A stretch of 64,000 nucleotides of DNA, taken from NCBI RefSeq assembly GCF_014645495.1, contig NZ_BMLV01000003.1, positions 124,001 through 188,000 of the forward strand, given 5' to 3'. Positions 60,365 to 64,000 of the stretch are shown piece by piece. The translations under genes were made by a program, and so were the position numbers. The DNA is from Cloacibacterium rupense (GTDB lineage Bacteria > Bacteroidota > Bacteroidia > Flavobacteriales > Weeksellaceae). The notes under the pieces were generated by a model that ran no database searches, was not told the DNA's origin, and worked only from the letters and a program-made list of their open reading frames with translations. Each line of letters begins with the position of its first letter. Positions within the stretch are counted from its first letter, which is position 1.

Positions 60365-61588
60365 ATGAAAGACAACCAATTATCAAATATTCTCAATCAA
60401 TATGACTCTCAAGAGCAAATTGATGGACAATTATATACCTTAAATCTTGGGCCAACTCACCCTGCAACTCATGGTATTTTCCAAAATGTGTTGACAATGG
60501 ATGGCGAGAGAATTCTACATTCTGAACAAACCGTAGGTTACATTCACAGAGCTTTTGAAAAAATTGCTGAACGTAGAAATTACACCCAAATTACTACCCT
60601 TACAGACCGTCTTAATTACTGTTCTGCACCTATTAATAATATTGGTTGGCACATGACAGTAGAGAAATTACTCGGTGTAAAAATGCCAAAAAGAGCAGAT
60701 TACATGCGTGTCATCATGATGGAATTGGCTCGTATCGCAGACCATTTGGTTTGTAATTCTGTAATTGCAGTAGATACTGGTGCCTTAACAGGATTTACTT
60801 ACGTTTTTCAAGACAGAGAAAAAATCTACGATATCTACGAACAAGTTTGTGGTGCAAGAATGACTACAAATATGGGAAGAATTGGTGGTTTCGACAGAGA
60901 TTTCACTCCTAAATTCCATGAGCTATTAAAAGATTTTATCAAAACTTTTCCTGCAAGATTTCAAGAATTCTCAAATTTAGTTGAGAGAAACAGAATCTTT
61001 ATGGATAGAACCATTGGAGCTGGAGCAATAAGCGCAGAACGTGCTTTGAACTACAGTTTTGTAGGACCAAATTTAAGAGCTGCTGGTGTAGATTATGACG
61101 TGAGAGTAGCTTCTCCTTATTCTTCTTATGAAGATTTTGATTTCCAAATTCCTATAGGAACTGCTGGTGATACTTATGATAGATTTATGGTTCGTCAACA
61201 AGAAATTTGGGAAAGTTTTAAAATTATTCAACAAGCCTATAATAATTTACCTGAAGGTGATTTCCATGCCGATGTACCAGAAATTTTCTTACCAGAAAAG
61301 GCAGATGTTTACACGAAAATGGAAGCATTAATCTACCATTTCAAAATCGTAATGGGAGAAACCGAAATTCCTGCTGGTGAGGTATATCATTCTGTAGAAG
61401 GTGGTAATGGTGAGTTAGGTTATTACTTGGTAAGTGATGGTGGTAGAACTCCTTACAGATTGCATTTCAGAAGACCTTGTTTCATTTATTATCAAGCATT
61501 CCCTGAAATGATAAAAGGAGCAGTAATTTCGGATGCCATTGTTACCATGAGTTCTATGAACGTAATTGCTGGTGAATTAGACGGATAA
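60365..61588 (+). CDS. nuoD: NADH-quinone oxidoreductase subunit D
   Basis: A 407-residue subunit that shapes the quinone pocket with NuoB. Marks are 'LGPTHPATHGIFQNVLTMDG', 'YIHRAFEKIAERRNYTQ' and the quinone-site His region 'NIGWHMTVEKLLG'. The length is normal. It is separated from nuoE by 108 bp with AT-rich repeats. Confidence 0.95.
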   Translation: MKDNQLSNILNQYDSQEQIDGQLYTLNLGPTHPATHGIFQNVLTMDGERILHSEQTVGYIHRAFEKIAERRNYTQITTLTDRLNYCSAPINNIGWHMTVEKLLGVKMPKRADYMRVIMMELARIADHLVCNSVIAVDTGALTGFTYVFQDREKIYDIYEQVCGARMTTNMGRIGGFDRDFTPKFHELLKDFIKTFPARFQEFSNLVERNRIFMDRTIGAGAISAERALNYSFVGPNLRAAGVDYDVRVASPYSSYEDFDFQIPIGTAGDTYDRFMVRQQEIWESFKIIQQAYNNLPEGDFHADVPEIFLPEKADVYTKMEALIYHFKIVMGETEIPAGEVYHSVEGGNGELGYYLVSDGGRTPYRLHFRRPCFIYYQAFPEMIKGAVISDAIVTMSSMNVIAGELDG

Positions 61589-61696
61589 TAAATAAGTGAT
61601 AATTCATCATTGATAATTGATTAAAAAATATTAAAAATTAGAGTTGAGATTTTTGAAAATTTCAAATTTCAAACCTCAAATTTCAAATAAATAATT
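61589..61696 (+). repeat. AT-rich repeats in nuoD-nuoE spacer
   Basis: Contains tandem-like 'aaatttcaa' units and short inverted repeats, without a gene. It does not look like a strong terminator. Confidence 0.5.
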
Positions 61697-62203
61697 ATGA
61701 GCGAAATTGCTTTTAAACCCGAAACTTTAGAAAAAGTAAAACAAATTATTGCAAGATATCCAGAAGGAAGACAAAAATCTGCTTTAATTCCTGTGCTTCA
61801 TTTGGCGCAAAAAGAATTTGGTGGCTGGTTAGATGTTCCTGTGATGGATTATGTTGCACAAATATTAGATATCACTCCTATTGAAGTGTACGAAGTGGCT
61901 ACTTTCTACACCATGTTTAATATGCAACCTGTTGGCAAGTATGTTTTAGAAGTTTGTGTTACAGGACCTTGCATGGTAAGAGGAAGTGATACTATTGTAA
62001 ATCACATCAAAGAAAAGCTAGGTATCAAAGCTGGAGAAACTACTGCCGATGGTTTGTTTACCTTGAAACCAGCAGAATGTCTTGGCGCTTGCGGTTATGC
62101 ACCCATGATGCAATTAGGCAAATTTTACAAAGAAAATTTAACCATAGAAAAAGTAGATGAAATCCTTGAACTTTGCAGACAAGGACAAATTGCTCTTGAT
62201 TAA
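61697..62203 (+). CDS. nuoE: NADH-quinone oxidoreductase subunit E
   Basis: A 168-residue 2Fe-2S subunit of the NADH dehydrogenase module. The cysteine ligands are in 'CVTGPCMVRG' and 'ECLGACGYAPMMQ'. It is followed after 11 bp by nuoF, with which it forms the flavin module. Confidence 0.95.
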   Translation: MSEIAFKPETLEKVKQIIARYPEGRQKSALIPVLHLAQKEFGGWLDVPVMDYVAQILDITPIEVYEVATFYTMFNMQPVGKYVLEVCVTGPCMVRGSDTIVNHIKEKLGIKAGETTADGLFTLKPAECLGACGYAPMMQLGKFYKENLTIEKVDEILELCRQGQIALD

Positions 62204-62214
62204 AAATATTGAAA

Positions 62215-63567
62215 ATGAGTAAAAAACTTTTACTTAAAAACGCTCACATAGAAGGTATCAGATATTTTGATACCTACAGAAAAAACGGTGGTTATGAAGC
62301 TGCTGAAAAAGCACTAAAAATGACTCCAGACCAAATAGTGGAAGAAGTAAAAACTTCAGGTCTACGTGGTAGAGGTGGTGCTGGTTTCCCTACCGGAATG
62401 AAATGGAGCTTCCTTGCAAAACCAGAAGGGGTGCCAAGATATTTGGTAGTAAACGCAGACGAATCTGAACCTGGAACTTTCAAAGATAGATATTTGATGG
62501 AGTTTATTCCTCATCTTTTGATTGAAGGAATGCTTATCTCTTCTTTTGCTCTTGGTTCTAATGTTTCATACATCTACATCAGAGGAGAATACGCTTGGAT
62601 TCCTGATATTTTAGAACAAGCTATTGAGGAAGCTAAAAAAGCTGGTTTTCTTGGTAAAAACATACTTGGTACAGGTTTCGATTTAGAAATTTATGTTCAA
62701 AGAGGAGCTGGTGCTTACATCTGTGGTGAAGAAACTGCACTTCTAGAATCTCTCGAAGGAAAACGTGGAAATCCTCGTTTGAAACCTCCTTTCCCTGCTG
62801 TAAAAGGACTTTACCAATGTCCAACTGTTGTAAATAACGTAGAAACCATTGCTGCTGTAGTTCCAATTATTGATATTACAGGAGCTGAATATGCTAAAAT
62901 TGGCGTTGGTCGTTCTACAGGAACTAAATTAATTTCCGCTTGTGGAAACATTAATAAACCAGGAGTTTACGAAATAGACATGACATGTACTGTAGAAGAA
63001 TTTATCTTCTCTGATGAATATTGTGGTGGAATTCCTAATGGTAAAAAACTGAAAGCTTGTATTCCTGGTGGTAGTTCTGTGCCAATTCTTCCGGCCAATT
63101 TGTTATTAAAAACTGCTACTGGTGAACCTAGATACATGAACTACGAATCTCTTTCTGATGGCGGTTTCGCTACAGGAACTATGATGGGTTCTGGTGGTTT
63201 TATTGTTCTAGACGAGGACCAATGTGTGGTAAAACACACCATGACTTTAGCACACTTCTACAATCATGAGAGTTGCGGACAATGTACCCCTTGTAGAGAA
63301 GGAACAGGTTGGATGTATAAAATCCTTAAAAAAATAGAAAACGGAGAAGGAAAAATGGAAGACATCGATTTACTTTGGGATATTCAAAGAAAAATTGAAG
63401 GAAATACCATTTGTCCACTAGGTGATGCAGCAGCATGGCCAGTTGCAGCAGCTATTCGCCATTTCAGAGATGAGTTTGAATGGCACATCAATAACCCAGA
63501 TTGTTTAACCAAAAATTACGGAATTGCACATTATGCAGATCCTCTTCCAGTAGTTGAAAAGCAATAA
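62215..63567 (+). CDS. nuoF: NADH-quinone oxidoreductase subunit F
   Basis: A 450-residue flavoprotein that oxidises NADH. The FMN/NADH-binding 'GRGGAGFPTGMKWSF', 'GRGGAG'-type glycines, and the 4Fe-4S ligands 'ESCGQCTPCREGTGWM' are in place. The ATG at 62215 is used; the TTG two codons earlier (62209) is a less likely start. It is followed immediately by a secreted protein gene. Confidence 0.95.
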   Translation: MSKKLLLKNAHIEGIRYFDTYRKNGGYEAAEKALKMTPDQIVEEVKTSGLRGRGGAGFPTGMKWSFLAKPEGVPRYLVVNADESEPGTFKDRYLMEFIPHLLIEGMLISSFALGSNVSYIYIRGEYAWIPDILEQAIEEAKKAGFLGKNILGTGFDLEIYVQRGAGAYICGEETALLESLEGKRGNPRLKPPFPAVKGLYQCPTVVNNVETIAAVVPIIDITGAEYAKIGVGRSTGTKLISACGNINKPGVYEIDMTCTVEEFIFSDEYCGGIPNGKKLKACIPGGSSVPILPANLLLKTATGEPRYMNYESLSDGGFATGTMMGSGGFIVLDEDQCVVKHTMTLAHFYNHESCGQCTPCREGTGWMYKILKKIENGEGKMEDIDLLWDIQRKIEGNTICPLGDAAAWPVAAAIRHFRDEFEWHINNPDCLTKNYGIAHYADPLPVVEKQ

Positions 63568-63568
63568 A

Positions 63569-64000
63569 ATGAAGAAATTTTTTAAAATAATTTTATTACT
63601 TTTTGTTGGAAATTTTGTTTTCGGACAAGATAATGATGTCGTTAAACCTTCAAAAAAGGAATTCGGAGAAAAAGGAACAATGTTTTTCTTCTGGGGTTGG
63701 AATAGAGCTGGCTTCACCAAATCTGATATTCATTTTAAAGGAAATGGTTATGATTTTACACTACATGATGTAATAGCTCACGACAGACCTTCTGAATTAA
63801 GCTGGGATTATATTGATCCAGGTGCGTGGTCTAAACCTCAATTTGTGTTAAGATTAGGATATTTTGTTAAAGAAAATTTAGCTGTAGTATTGGCTACTGA
63901 CCATATGAAATATGTTATGGACCAAGACCAAACTGCAAAAATTACTGGAAATATTTCGGACCCTGTTTATTCTTCAATGATTCAAAACGGCGAAATCAAT
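63569..64000 (+). CDS. secreted outer-membrane-like protein, 3' truncated
   Basis: The gene starts with ATG at 63569, one base after the nuoF stop, and runs open to the end of the window (144 codons). It has a Sec signal ('FFKIILLLFVGNFVFGQ') and aromatic, strand-like segments ('GTMFFFWGWNRAGFTK', 'PQFVLRLGYFVKENLAVVLA') typical of a small outer-membrane beta-barrel. It is tightly linked to the nuo operon, probably ahead of nuoG, although it is not a complex I subunit. The C-terminus lies outside the window. Confidence 0.75.
   Translation, partial: MKKFFKIILLLFVGNFVFGQDNDVVKPSKKEFGEKGTMFFFWGWNRAGFTKSDIHFKGNGYDFTLHDVIAHDRPSELSWDYIDPGAWSKPQFVLRLGYFVKENLAVVLATDHMKYVMDQDQTAKITGNISDPVYSSMIQNGEIN

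Overview
The window reads as a chromosomal segment of an AT-rich Bacteroidota, class Flavobacteriia, probably of the Weeksellaceae (Chryseobacterium/Cloacibacterium-like; the genus is inference). The evidence is Bacteroidota-type promoters (TAnnTTTG at -7), a C-terminal type IX secretion sorting domain, glycan-degrading GH92/GH20/GH3 enzymes, several lipoprotein or Sec-signal proteins ending in a short 'xAQ' cleavage region, and nuo genes encoding separate NuoC and NuoD.

Layout. 1-3.5 kb: end of a heavy-metal RND efflux system (TolC-like channel, cytochrome b561, periplasmic adaptor) and a VIT/CCC1 metal transporter. 3.5-7 kb: recG, a single-gene segment flanked by 32-bp imperfect inverted repeats, and a secreted thioredoxin-like protein. 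7-15 kb: peptide utilisation, with three tandem POT-family peptide transporters, a ParE-type toxin-antitoxin pair and a DPP IV-like peptidase. 15-25.5 kb: sugar and glycoprotein-glycan use (glucokinase, CutC, glycosylasparaginase, GH20 hexosaminidase, GH92 mannosidase, glucan phosphorylase homologue) and a cysteine dioxygenase-like protein. 25.8-32.7 kb: mtaB, a small two-gene segment bounded by duplicated mtaB 3' ends, assorted hypotheticals, a serine hydrolase lipoprotein and gpsA. 32.9-39.7 kb: M23 peptidase, thioredoxin, and a GH3 plus esterase operon diverging from a Nudix-fold regulator.

39.7-46.5 kb: an integrated mobile element of about 6.75 kb, inserted in the 3' end of a tRNA-Met(CAT) gene. 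It has a 22-bp att duplication, sub-terminal 22-bp direct repeats, a tyrosine recombinase, a Rep-like protein, an HTH (Xis-like) protein, a 45-aa small protein, a TM2-domain membrane protein, a 420-aa protein of unknown family, a GC-rich nested palindrome, and a candidate small RNA with its own promoter and terminator. No relaxase, capsid or Zot-type ATPase gene was recognised, so it looks like a satellite or a minimal integrative replicon.

46.6-58.7 kb: housekeeping genes (mce, TPR protein, rbfA, FtsX-type permease, secreted endonuclease I with T9SS tail, aroE, DUF349 protein, ribD, YigZ family, zinc metallopeptidase, acyltransferase-like protein). 58.7-64 kb: the start of the complex I operon, nuoA to nuoF, followed by a secreted protein gene that runs off the window.

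The most unusual points are the tRNA-borne element with its sRNA and palindrome, the 868-bp segment behind mtaB, the 836-bp inverted-repeat-bounded segment behind recG, a 92-bp nested TTCGAA palindrome, a phosphorylase homologue lacking the PLP lysine, a Nudix regulator with a degenerate catalytic box facing paired 11-bp repeats, and several genes whose -7 box sits only 4-13 nt from the start codon.
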